Assembly: GCA_038501195.1 (NCBI GenBank)
Contig: JBBPUQ010000007.1
Span: forward strand, 3,449,501-3,513,500
Reading direction: 5' to 3'
DNA: 64,000 bases
Source: Nemania diffusa
Lineage: Eukaryota > Ascomycota > Sordariomycetes > Xylariales > Xylariaceae
This document shows, in pieces, positions 33,764 through 48,453 of the stretch. Below the pieces are notes generated by a model that saw nothing but the letters and a program-made list of their open reading frames with translations, did not search any database and was not told the origin of the DNA. Each line of letters opens with the position of its first letter. Position 1 is the stretch's first letter. A program made the translations under genes and the position numbers.

Positions 33764-36700
33764 TATTAATAAAACTTTATATATATATATATATATAAAA
33801 ATTTAAAATAATTTATAAAATTTAAAGTTTATTTTTAAACTTTTAAATTTTATATTAATTTATATATATATTTTATAAAAAAAATATAATTAAAAAAGTT
33901 ATATATAAATTTTATAAATTTTAATAAATTTTTATATTTTTTATTTATTTAATTATTTAATAAAAGTTTTAATTTAAGTTTTAATTATATATATTTAATA
34001 TATATATATAAAGTTTATTAAATTATTAATTTAATATATTTTTATAATTTTATAATTTTTATATATTTTTTAAAATAATATAATATTAATTATAAATTGT
34101 TTTTTTTATATAATTTTTAATTTAATTAAATATTTATATAATAATTTAAAATTAATATATATAATTAATAATAAAGTTAATAATTTTATTATATAAATAA
34201 TTTTTTAAAAAATTATATTAAATATAATAATATAATTAAATTTATTAATTATATTATATAATTTATTAATTAATATATTATATATAATTTATTTATATTT
34301 AATTAAATTTTATTAAATAATATTATTTTTATTATAAATATATTTTTTATATAATTTTTATTAATTAATACAATTATAAATTTAATTTAAAAATTTAAAA
34401 GTTTATTATTTAAAAATATTTTATTAACAAAAATAAAAATCTTTATATAATTAAAAATTAAAAATATATAATATAATTTTTATTATATATTATTAATTTA
34501 TTATTATATTTATATATTTAATATTTTAATATTATTATTTAATTATTTTTAAATTTATATAATAATTAATAAATAATATAATATTTTTAATTAATATATT
34601 AATATAATATATATATTTTAAATTTATTAAATAATATATTATTAAAAATAATTTTTTATATAAAAGTTAATAATATATAATTATTTAATTTATTTTTATT
34701 AAATAAAAACAAAATTTATTTATTTATTTAAATTTTATTTTTGTTAATTTTAATAAAGAATTTAAATATTAATTTTATTTTTAATTTTATATAAAATAAT
34801 AATTTAGTTTTTTTTTTATATAAAAACTTTTTAAATATAATATTAAAAATATTGTTTATTTAAAATTTAATAATTATAAATTTATTAAGTTTTTTTTAAT
34901 ATATAATAAATATAAATTATATATAAATATTTTTATATTTAATTTTTAATAATAATATTTATAATAAATTTTATATTAATATAATTTTAATTTAATTAAT
35001 TTATATAATAATTATATAATTTAAAATATAATATTTATTAAATATTTATTTTTTAATTTTTTTAATAAATAAATATAAATGTTTTATTTAATTTATTATA
35101 TATTTATATATATATTTAAAAATATTTTATAATTTTATATATATATTATAATTTTAAATTAATAATAATTTTAAAACTATAATAAATTATTACTTTATAT
35201 ATTAAATTATTAATATTTATATAAAAATTTAAACTTTATTATTATTTTTATAATTTTATATAATTAATTTTAACTTTTTATATAATTTAATTAATTTATT
35301 TTTAATTTTTTATATAAATTTAATTTAAATTTTTTTTATTTAATTATATTAATTTAAATTATATTATATAAATTAAAATTTATTTTAAATTATTAATATA
35401 TTTATTTTAATTATATTTAATTATTTCAAAAATATATTAAATATAATAATTATATTATTTTATTTTAATTATATAATTAAAATATAATTATTAATTTTAT
35501 TTAATATAAAATATTTATTATTAATAAATATAAATAAATTTTTCAATTTATTTTTATATTAAAGTTATAATTATTTAATAATTTAAAAAAAATTATATAA
35601 AAAATTATTTTTTTATATAATAAATTAAATATAACTTTTTATTAATAATTTAATTTAATTTATATATAATAAAATTTAATTAATTTATTTATTATATTAA
35701 TTATAATATTATAATTTTTAATTATAAAAATTTTATATAATTTTATTTATTTTTTATATTTTTTTATATTATAGTTTTATTTTAAAAAAATAAAAAAAAA
35801 TATTTTATATAATAATATTAATTTTTTTTTAATTTATATAATTTAATTAATATTAATTTTTATATAAATATTTTTTAATATTTTTATAACTTTTTATATA
35901 ACTTTTATTTTTTAAATAATTTTTAATAAAAAATATAAATTATTATTAATTTTAAAATAAATTTTAAAAATTAATAAAATAAATATAAATTATTTAATTT
36001 AATTATATTATTTAAAACTTTTATAATTATATATAATATTATTTTTTTATTTATATTATATTTAATTTTTTTATATAAAATATTAAATATATAATAAAAT
36101 AATATATATATTTATTTAACTTTTTTAATAATTTAATATATTTTAATAAATATATTTTTATATAAAATTTTAATTAATTATATATTATTTTAAAACTTTT
36201 TAAATAAAAAATTTATATTAAAATTATATATAATATAATTAAATAGTTTTTAATATAATAAAACTTAATATTAATATAATATATTTTAAATATTATATAT
36301 ATTTAAAATTTTTAAAAATTTAATTATTTAAATTAAAATATTTATATTAATTATATATAAAATTAATTATTTATTAATTTATATAATATAAATAATAATT
36401 ATATAATTAAAATTATATTTTTTTTTTAATAAAAATTTAAATTTTTTAAAAACTTAATTATATAATTAATAATAAAAATAAAACTTTTTAATTTTTTAAA
36501 ATATTAAAATATTAATACTATTATATTTAATTTTTTATAATAATTTTATAAGTTTATTTATATAAAAATATTTAAATTAATAATATAATTTTTAAAACTT
36601 TTATTTTATAAAATAGTTTATAGTTTTTAATTAATTAAAATTAAAATTGTTATAATATTTATAATTTTATTAATTTTTATATAAAAATAATTAAATTATT

Positions 36701-37214
36701 ATATAAAAAATCGCTTTAATTTTATAATATTTACGCTTTTTTTATTTAATAGTTAATTTAATTTTTTTTTTTTTAATTAATATAAATAATAATTTATTTT
36801 TTATATAAAAAAAAAAAAATTAAATATAAAAACTATTTTATAACTAACTTTTGTTTTTTTATTTTATTAATTTATAATTATATTATATAATTATTAATTA
36901 ATATTAATAAAACTTTATATATATATATATATATATATAAATTTAAAATAATTTATAAAATTTAAAGTTAATTTTTAAGTTTTAAAATTTTAAATTAATT
37001 TATATATATATTTTATAAAAAAAATATAATTAAAAAAGTTATATATAAATTATTTATATATATATATATATATATAAAATTTATAAATTTTATAAACTTT
37101 AATAAATTTTTATATTTTTTATTTATTTAATTATTTAATAAAAGTTTTAATTTAAGTTTTAATTATATATATTTAATATATATATTAAAGTTTTATTAAA
37201 TTATTAATTTAATA
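33764..37214 (-). mobile_element. Inverted, shortened LTR retrotransposon flanked by ATTAT duplications
   Basis: This element reads on the minus strand. Its 5' LTR is 36902-37214 and its 3' LTR 33764-34036. The sequence left of the 5' LTR (36720-36901) is the reverse complement of the first interior part of the 48148-55125 element. The sequence right of the 3' LTR (34040-34440) is the reverse complement of that element's last interior part, so the order is complete and inverted. ATTAT lies on both sides (33759-33763 and 37215-37219). The interior is about 2.9 kb against about 4.3 kb in the other copy, so it has lost about 1.4 kb. Ends read TATTAA...TTAATA, from TG...CA after RIP. Confidence 0.78.
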
Positions 37215-38720
37215 ATTATAAAATTATTAAAATATAATTTTATTTTTTAAAGTTTTTTTATTATATTTTTTTTTTGTATTATATTATTTTTTATTTTATT
37301 AATAAAATTTTTATTATAAAAATAAATTATTTTGTTTATATTTGTTATAAATTTTAATATTAATTATTAATTTTAAAATATTATTATTAAATATTAATTT
37401 TTAATTTATTAATATAAAACTTTAATTTAATAAACTATTGTTTTTTTTATTATTAATATTATAAATAAATTATTTTATTTATTTTTTATTTTTATTTTTA
37501 ATTTAAATAAAATATTAATTAATATATTTAATATTGTTATATTATTATATTTTATTTATAATTTTTTAATATTAGCTATATAGTTTAATTTTTATTTATA
37601 TATTATTTTATAAAAAAAATAAAAAAAGTTTATTATAAAAATAATAATAATATAAAATATTTTAAAGTTTATAAAAAGTTTATAATATTTTAAAATGTTT
37701 TTAAATTTAATTTTTTAATGTTTAAACAAAGTTTTATATATAATTTATTAATAAAATATAAATTATTATTTAAAAAAATAAATTTGATTTTTATTATATA
37801 AACTTTTTTATAAAAGTTTTAATTTATTTTATTTTATTAATATTTTTACTAAGTTTAAACAATTAATTAAATAGTTTTTTTAATAGTTTTATTAATTTTT
37901 TTTTTTTTTTTTTTTTTAAATTTATAATAATTTTAATAATAAATATATTAATAACTAATATTTATTAATTATATTTAATTAATTAATTTTTTTATTTAAT
38001 TTTATAATATAAATTTTTTTTATAAATATATTTTTTTATTATATTTTTTATTTTTTATTTTATATTATTATTTTTTAAATTAAATATAAATAATTTATTT
38101 ATTTTATAAATTTTTTAAAGTTTTAATAATTAAATAAAAAATATATTATAAAAATAAATATATTATATAAAAAAATAAAAATAAAACATTTATAAATTAA
38201 TTTATTAATAATTTTAAATAATTTAATATATTTAAAATTTAATATATAATAATATTTTTTAAATATAAAATATTTAATAAATAAAACAATTAATTAATTT
38301 ATTTTATAATTTATTAATTTATATTTATTATTTTAATATTTTATTTAGTTTTTAAATATATTTTATTATTATTTTATTAATTTATTTTTAATAATTTTTA
38401 ATTTATTTAATTAATTTTATATTATTAATATTTTTTTTAAATAAAATTATTTTTAATAAATAATTTAAATTTTAATATATAACTATATAAAGTTTTAAAA
38501 AATTAAATATTAATAATTAAATTAATTATTAAATTTATTAAAAAAAAAATTTAAAATAATAATTAAAATTAATTAATTTATTTAATAAAAATAAAATATT
38601 TTAAATAATATTTAATTATTTAATTTATATATTTTATTTAATTATTAATTTTAAAATAAAATATAATTAAATAATGTTTTTTAATTTTAATATAATAATA
38701 TAAATTAAATTAAAAATTAT

Positions 38721-38962
38721 TATTATATAAAACTTATAAAAAAAATAAAACTTTAAACAAATAAAAATATATTATATAAAAAATTTAAAAAAATAAAAAA
38801 AAAGAAAAAAAAGTTAAAAATTTTTTTATATAAAAATTATTTATATATATATATAAAACAATTTAAAATAATAATAAATAAATTATTTATTTAATTATAT
38901 AATAAAAGTGTTTATTTATTTAAATAATTAATAGTTTTAATATTAATTAATTTATAATTATT
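38721..38962 (+). repeat. 240-bp direct repeat, copy 1 (possible LTR)
   Basis: It matches 44994-45233 along its length. Differences are mostly single-base, many of them transitions, and shared landmarks include a TA tract and AATAATTAATAGTTTTAATA near the end. The 6.3-kb spacing would suit the two LTRs of a second element family, but the boundaries and target duplication are ambiguous. Confidence 0.55.
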
Positions 38963-41900
38963 TTTTTTTTAAAAAAATAGCTTGTTTATAAATTATAAAA
39001 TTTAAATATATAAGCTTTAATTAAATATTTTTTAATAAAAAAAAATCGCTTTAAATATTTATTATATTATTAATTATTAAGTTTTTTTTTTATTAAATTA
39101 TAATATAGCTTTTTTATAATTAATATTATTAAATTTTAATAATAATATATTTTAAATATATTTTTTATATATATATGTTTTTTTTTTATATAGTTAATAA
39201 TATTATTTAATATTATTTATAATTATTAATTTAATTTTAAAAAAAGTTTTATTATATTTAAATTATTATTATAAAAGTTTTTTAATAATATAAAATTATT
39301 TTTAAAATTTTTAATATAATATTATTTATTATTAATATTTTAATTTTTTTAATTAATTTAATATTATAACTTTTAATAATATAATTATATTAAATATATT
39401 TTTTTTATTTTAAATTTCTTTTTATTTTTACATTTAAATATTTTATTTTTAAAATTATTAATTTTTTAATTTATTAGTAAATTATATAAATATTTTTATA
39501 AAAAGTTAATATAATATTAATTTATTAATTATTATAATAATAAAATTTATAATATAAATATATTATTATTTTTTTTTAATATTTTATATATTTATTATAT
39601 TATTAAATTATTAAATTTATTTAAAACTTTATTAATAATTTAAAACTATTATTTTTTTAATATAAATATATAATTATTTATAATAAAATTAAAGTTATAA
39701 TATTTTTAATTAATTTATTTAATTATATAGTTTTAAATATATTTTAAACTTTTTTTAATAAAATTAATAAATTATATAATTTTTTATATTTTATTTTATA
39801 TATTTATTTATAATATTTTTTTAATTATTAATAAATTTTTTAATTTTTTTTAAATAATATAGTTTTTTTAATTAAAATAAAATAATATAAAAAATTTTAT
39901 TTTAATTTTATAAAATAATAGTTTTATTAATTTATAAAATAATAAAACTTATATATAATTTATTATAAAAATTTATTTAAATTAATTATTTTAATAATAA
40001 TTAATATAAAACTAAAGTTATTAATTTAAATATTTATTTATAATTTAAATTTATTTAATAGTTTTATAATAATTTATAAATATTAAAATATATTTAAATT
40101 TTTATAATTTTATATAGTTTATTTATAAATATAAATATAAACTAAAATTTTTTATTAAATATTAATATAATTAATATTTTAAAAATTTTAAAAGAATTTT
40201 TATAATATATTTATATAATATTTTTTATAATTATTTATATAATATAAAATATAATTTATATTTTTTTTTTAATTAATTTATTATAATTAATATATTATTA
40301 AAACTATATTTATTTTTAAATATTTATTTAAAATTAATAATTAAATCTTTTTATATATAATTTAAAATAAAAAATAATATAAATTTATTAAATATTTTAT
40401 TATATAAAACTTTTATATAATAATATTTTATATAGTTAAAAATATATATATTATAATTATTTTTAAAATTAAATTATTAATAATATTTTATAAAAAGTTT
40501 ATATATTTTTTTTTTTTAAATATATTATAAATATTTTAATATATACTTTTTAAATAAATTAAATATAAAAATATAAAAAACTAAAAACTATAAATTTTTT
40601 ATTAAAAATAATTAAATTATTAATTATTTATTATAAGTTGTTTTTATTAAAAATAATTTTTTTATGATAGATTTTTATATTAAAGTTTTTTTTATTTTTT
40701 TAAATATTTTTATAATTAATTAAAAATTTAATAAAGTTTTTATATTTTTTTATAATTTTATAATAAATAGTTTAATTTATTTAATTATTTATATAAATAT
40801 ATTATATATTAAATTATTTATTAATTAAAAAATTATTAAATATTTTTATATTTTTTTTTTTTTTTATATATAACAAAGTTTTTATATTTTTTTATTAATA
40901 TATTAGCTAATATATTTTTTTTTTAAAATAATATATAATATAAAAGTTATATTTTATAAATAATTTAATTTATTTTATTTATTATAAATTTAAATATTAT
41001 TTTTAAAAAAAATGTTTTAAAGTTTAATAATTAATTATTATTAAAAACACTTTAAATTATTTATTAATTAATTTAAATTATTATTTATTAAAAGTGAATA
41101 ATATTATAAATATTTTTTTATTAAAAACTTTATAATTTAATTTAATATTTTATAAAGTTTTAAAATAATAAATAATTAAATATTAATTATTATTATATTT
41201 TTATAATAATATATTAATTATTATATTATTAAAAATATTTATTTTAATTTTTATAAATAAATTGTATTTATAATATTATAATATTAAATAAAATATTAGT
41301 ATTTTTTTTAATTATATAAAAACTTAGTTATATTTTTAAATTTATAAAAAAACTATATTTTTTTTAATAAATTATATTATATAAATATTAATTTTATTAT
41401 AATTTTTAATAAATTTTTTATAAAAGTTATAAAATTTTAAAAAAAATTATATTTTCTTTATAATAATAAAACTTTTTTAATTTTTTATTATATTTATATT
41501 AATTAAATTAATTTAAATATTATTTATATTAATAATATATTTTAAAAATTTAGTTTTTATAATATAAAATTTCAATTTTTTTAAATTTATTTAAAGTTTT
41601 ATAATATATAATTATTATAATATTATTTATATATATTTTTTATAATTTTTTATATTATTTAAATAAACAAAAATATTATTTATATATATATTATAAAAAT
41701 TATTTAAATAATTAAATAATATATTATTAATATATTTTTAAAATATAATAAATTTATTAATTAAATTAAATTAAATAAAAATATTTTATATTTAAAAAAT
41801 TTATAATATATATAAAAAGTTATTAAATTTTTTTATTTAAGTTTTATATATATTTAATTAAATATTTATTATATATTTAATTTAATAAATATATTAATTT

Positions 41901-44900
41901 TAAATAATTATAATAATATTTTTTTTAATTAAAAATAAAAAATATTTATTTTTTTTTATTAATTTATTAAATTTATAATAATTTATATAAAATTTTAATT
42001 TTTTATTAAATTTTTTTATAAATAATATTAATAATATATAAAAAATATTATTAAATTTAATAAATTTTTTAAATAAATTATTAATTAAATATTTATAAAT
42101 TATTTTTAATTTATTTAAAAATATTTTATATAAAAAATTATATTAAAAATTATTAAAAGTTTTATTTTTTTTTATTAAAAAAGTTTTTTTTTTTTGTTTT
42201 TAATAAATTTATTAATTTTATAAAAAATAATAATTTATATTTATTATATAAAATTATTTTAAAAAATTAATATATTAAAAATAACTATATTAAAATTAAC
42301 TATTTTTATAAATATTTTAATTTTATATTATTTTAGTTTATTTTTTTATATTTTATAAAGTTTTATATTATTTATTTTTTATTATAATATAATTTTTTTG
42401 GTTTTTTTTTTAAATTTTTTTTTTTTATTTTTATTAAAAAGTAAATATTATTATATAAATTATATTATATTTTATTTAAACTTTTGTTAACAAAGTTTAG
42501 TTATTTAATAATAAAAATTTAAAATATTATTTAATTTTTTTTAATATTTTTTTATTATTATAAATATTTTTATTTTTTTTTTAATAAATTTTAAATTGTA
42601 TTAATTTATATTAATTTAATATTTTAAACTTTTAAATTATATTTTTATTTAATTTATATTTAAATTTTAATTAAAATATTAATTAAAAAAATAACTAAAT
42701 AAAAATATTATTTAATATTTATAATAATTAAAAAATATATTATTTTTTTAAAATTAAAACTTTTTAATAATAATTTTATAAATTTATAAAAATATTACTA
42801 TTAAAAATATATTTTTAATGTTTTTTTTTTATATTTATAAAAATATTAATAAAACAGCTTTAATATTTTTTTTTTTTATTATAATTAAATATAAATTATA
42901 AATAAAATTAAATAATAAAAAAAAAGTTTAATATTTTTATAATTTTTTTAATAAATAATACATTTATATTTATATATATATTTATTTTTATATTTTTAAA
43001 AAAAAGTTTAATAATTAATAAAAATTTATTATTATTTATAATATATATATATAATAAAAGCTGTTTTTTTAAATATTTATTTATTAAATTTAATTTATTA
43101 TTTATAAAATTTTTTTATAAAATTTTTTTTTAACAAAAGTTTAATTTATTTAAAGTTATTTTTTTAATATTTTTATTTTTTTAGTTTTTTTTATAATAAC
43201 ATTTTTTAAAATTTTTATTTTATTATAAAAACTAATAAATATAGTTATAATAATTTATAAATATATTTTTTTTTAATATTATTTAAAAAATAATTTTTTA
43301 ATATATATTTTTTTTATTAATAATTAAAATATTTGCTTTTTTTAATTAGTTTTAATAATTTAAAACTATTTAAAAAATTATAACTTTTTATAATTAAAGT
43401 TTTATTAATATTATTATTTATTTTAATATTGTTATTTTTATTATTTTTAATTTTATTTAAAATATTATTAATATTATTATAAATATTATATAAAATTAAT
43501 TTAATTATATTATTAAAAAAAGTTAATTAATTAATTTTTTATTTAAAGTTATATTTTTTATTATTTATATATATTTAATAAATTAATTAAATATAAAATT
43601 TAATATATTAATTAAATAAAACATTATTATTAAAATATATAAAAAAAATATTTAATAATTTATTAAATAGTTTATTTTTAAAATATTTTTTTTATTTTTT
43701 TTTTTTTAATTTAGTTTTTTTAATTAAATAAATAAAATTTATTTTAAATTAAAAAAAGTAATAAAAATATAATTATTAAAATTAAAAAATTTTTATTTTA
43801 ATTTAAACTTTTTATTTATATTAATATTTTTATAACTTTTTTTTAAATAATTAAAATAATTATTAATTAAATATAAAAATAAATATTTAATAATTTTATT
43901 ATTAATATAAATTTTAATATTAATTATTTTTATAGTTTTATTAATAAACTAGTTTTTATTAATAATTAATTAGCTGTTTATAATATATAGTTATATTTTA
44001 AACTTAATATTATTTTTATTTTTATTATTATAAAAAATAAATATAAATATTTTAATTAATTTATAAAATTATTTATTTATTTAAATAAATTTTAAAATAT
44101 TATTTTTATAAAAAAATAAATTAATAATATATTAATTAGTTTTATTTAGTAATTTTTAAATATAATTATATTTAATAGTAATTATTTTTAATTTTTAAAA
44201 TAAATAATTAATAGTTTATTTAAAATAAAAATTAAAAGCAAACTTTTTTTTATTATTTTTATTAAATAGTTTAATTGTTGTTTTTATTAATTATAATTTT
44301 ATTAAATTTTTTAATTTAATTAATAAAACTTTTTATATATTAAATAAATAATATAATTAAATTATATAAATTTTTAATTTATTATTAATATATTATTATT
44401 ATTAAAAACTTAATTTTTATTTTTTAAAATAATATATTAAAATATTTAACTAAATTAATAAAAACTTTTTTATTAATTAATTTATTAAATTTAAACTAAG
44501 TTTTTTTATTTAATATAATAATAAAAATAAAAAAAAATATAATTTTATTAAGTTTATATAATTTAATAATATATTTTTTTAATAAATAGTTTATTTTTTA
44601 ATAAAAGTTTTTTTAATTAAAAATATAATATTTATATATAAAAAAAAAGTTTTAAATTTAATTATAAAAGCTTTTTATTAAAATAGCTAAAATAATTAAT
44701 TTATTGTTATTTTTAATTTTTATAATAATTAAAATATTTTAATTAAATTTTTAAAAATATTTTTAAATATTAGTTTTTATATAAAAAGTTAAAAAAAGTT
44801 ATTTATTATTTATAATTATAAATAGTTATAATTTATTAAAAATTAAATTAACTTATTTTTTAATTTATATTTTAAAAATAATATATTTTTTAAATATTAA

Positions 44901-44993
44901 TGTTATAATAATAATTTATTATAATTTAGTTTTTTTTTTAAAAATATTTAAAAATAGTTTTTATATTTTATAATTTATAAATAATTTATAAAT

Positions 44994-45233
44994 TATTATA
45001 TAAAGTTTATAAAAAAAAACAAAGCTTTAAATAAATAAAACTATATTATATAAAAAATTTATAAATAAAAAAAGAAAATAAAAAATAAAAATTCTTTTAT
45101 ATAAAAATTATTTATATATATATATAAAATAGTTTAAAATAGCAATAAATAAATTATTTATTTAACTATATAATAAAACATTTATTTATTTAAATAATTA
45201 ATAGTTTTAATATTAATTAATTTATAACTATTA
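44994..45233 (+). repeat. 240-bp direct repeat, copy 2 (possible LTR)
   Basis: Partner of 38721-38962 and slightly less depleted in G+C (it keeps AAAGCTTTAAA and TAGTTTAAAATAGC where copy 1 has A/T). Similarity starts at TATTATATAAA and stops at about AACTATT on the right. Confidence 0.55.
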
Positions 45234-48147
45234 TTAATAAAGTTTTTAAATTTATATTTTATTTTTTAATAAAATAAAATAATTAATTATATAATTATTA
45301 TAATAATAAAAATAAATAATAAATATATTAATTTAATAAATTAATTTATAATTATTAATATAAAATTTATATAATTATTTTTATAAAAAGTTTTTAATAA
45401 ATTAATTATAAAGTTTATAAATAGTTTTTATATAAATTTAATAAATATTAAAAAATTATTTAATTTATTATATTTTAATAATATTTTATTTTAAATTTAA
45501 AATAAATAATATAACTTTTTATATAATTTTATATATTATATTTTAAATTTTAATAATAAAACTTTTTTTAAAAAAGTTTTAAAAAATATTTTTAATTAAA
45601 ATAATTTATAAAAAAGTTATTATAATATAATTTAATTAATTAAAAAAGAATTATTTTTTAAAAAATATATAAACTTTTTTATTTTAAAAAATTAAAAAGT
45701 TTTAAATTAATTATTAATTTTTTATAATTAAATTATTTTTAGTTTATATAAAAATTTATTAATATTTAAATGTTTATTTTTAAATATTTTAAATTAATAA
45801 TTTAAAACTTTAATTAATTTTTAAAATTTAAATATTTTTTTTTATAATAATTATTTATTTTTATAAATATATAAATAATTAAATAAAAATTAATTATTTA
45901 AAAAAATAATATTTATTATAAACTTTTTTAATTAATATTTTTTAATATTAATTTTTAATAGTTATATATTATATAATAATTTTTTTTTTTAATATAAAAA
46001 AAAAATTTAAATTAAAAAATATATTATTTATATAATAAAACTAATATAAAAAAAATTAGTTTTATTTTGTTTTTTTTTTATATATTTAATAATAAAGTTA
46101 AAAAAAACTAAACAAATATATTATTAAATTTATTTTTTATTTAATTTTAATATATTTATAAAAATTTAAAAAATTATTATAATTAATTATTATTTTAATA
46201 AATAATTTATTTTTTTATAAATAATAATATTAATATTTAAAATTTTTAATAATAATTAATATTGTTTTATTTAATATGTTTTAATTTAATTTTCAATTAA
46301 AAAACTTTTAAAAATAAAACAAAATTAATTATTATTATTTTAATTATTTCTTTATAAAAAATAAATTATAAATATAATTTTAAATATATTAATTTTTATT
46401 AATATTTATTTTTTAAAATTAAAATATATAAAAAAAATAATTTATTTAAATAAATTTTATAATTATTTAAAAGTATATTTTTTTAAATTATTTAAAAAAA
46501 TTTAATTTTTTTTTATTTTAATTATATTTTTTTTAAAATATTAATATTATAAAATAATATTTAAAAAATACTTTTTAATAAAATAATATTAAAAATTATA
46601 AAGTTTTATTTAAAAAAAAATAAATATATTATTAAAAAAAATTATTTAAAAAATATTTACAATATTATTAAATGTTTTTTATATATAATTTTAAAAAATA
46701 ATAAAAATATTATATAAATTTATATATATAATTAAAAATTTATAATATTTATAATATATATAAAATATTATTTTATATTTTTATTTTTTTTTTAAATTTA
46801 TATATAATAATAAATATTTTTAAAATTAATTTTTAAATATATTTTTATATATATAATGTTATTTAATATATTTAAAAAAAATAAAAAAAAAAAAATAATT
46901 ATTTTATAAAACTTTATTAAATTTTTTATAATTAATATAACATTATAAAAATTTAATTTTTTTAAATATAAAAAATATTAATATTTTTATAAAGTTTTAT
47001 ATTTTTTTATTTTTTTATTTTTTATTATTTTTTATAGTTAATTTTTTAGTTTTTATATTTTATTTTAAATTAAAACATAAATAAAATAATAATATATTAT
47101 TATATTTTTATATAAATTAATTAATAAATTATTTTTATAAATATAAAAAAATATATTAATATTAAAAAATTTAAATAAATTTAAATAAATTTTAAAACTT
47201 TTTTAAAATTAAATTAAAATTTATAAAAATTAGTTTTATTTTTATTTTTTTTAAAAATAAAAACTTAAATAAATATTAATTATTTAATAATATTTATTAT
47301 TTTAATAAATTTATATAAATTTTTAAAATAATAATAATTTAAAATATTTTTATTTAAAATTAAAAAATTATTAATTTAAATTTAAATTTAATATAATTTT
47401 TTTTATTTTTTATAATTAATTAAAAAAAAAATTAAATTATTTTTTAATTAATAATTATATAATATTATAATATATATATATTAAATTATATAAATAATTT
47501 TTATTAATTAATTAATTTATAAAACATTTAATAAAGTTTATATATATTTAAACTTTTTTAATTTATAATTTAAAAGTTATAAAATTTATATAAAACTTTT
47601 TATAATTTATAATATAATTAATATAATTAAATTTAATATAAAAGTTTAAATTAATATATATTTTTAAAAATAATTTATTTAAATTTAATATATATATTAA
47701 AAAAATATATATAAATATTAAAAAAATAATATAAATAATTAAAATTTATTTTTAAACATTATTATAAAATATAAATTTTTTTTTTTTTTTTAAATTAAAA
47801 TTATTATAATTTTTTAAAATAAATTAATAAAAAAAACTTTATTTTAAATAATAAAAATTATTAAATTTTTTTTAATAGTTATTAATTTAAATTTAAATAA
47901 TATTTAAATTTATTTTTTAAAAGCTTTTATAATTTTTTAATTTTATATTATATTTTTTAATTTATTAAATTAATATATTTAATATTTTAAAATTTAATAA
48001 TTTATTAATTTAAATTAGAAATTTTAATATTAAAAATTTTATAATTTTTTCAAATAATAATTTTTATAATAACTTTAATTATAATTTATATATAAATTTA
48101 ATTATTATTATATTTTTTTAAAACTTTTATTTATTAATTTTTATTAT

Positions 48148-48453
48148 TGTTAAATTAATAACTTAATAAAACTTATATATATATATTAAATATATATAAT
48201 TAAAACTTAAATTAAAACTTTTATTAAATAATTAAATAAATAAAAGTTATAAAAATTTATTAAAATTTATAAAACTTATAAATTTTATATATATATATAT
48301 ATAAATAATTTATATTTAACTTTTTTAATTATATTTTTTTTTATAAAATATATATAAATTAATATAAAACTTTAAAACTTAAAAATAAACTTTAAACTTT
48401 ACAAATTATTTTAAATTTTTATATATATATATATATAAAAAATTTTATTAATA
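48148..48453 (+). repeat. 5' LTR of the 48148-55125 element
   Basis: 306 bp, TG start intact, terminal CA read as TA. It holds two TA microsatellite tracts (about 48285-48302 and 48420-48437). Followed by interior sequence shared with 30371-30730. Confidence 0.85.
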
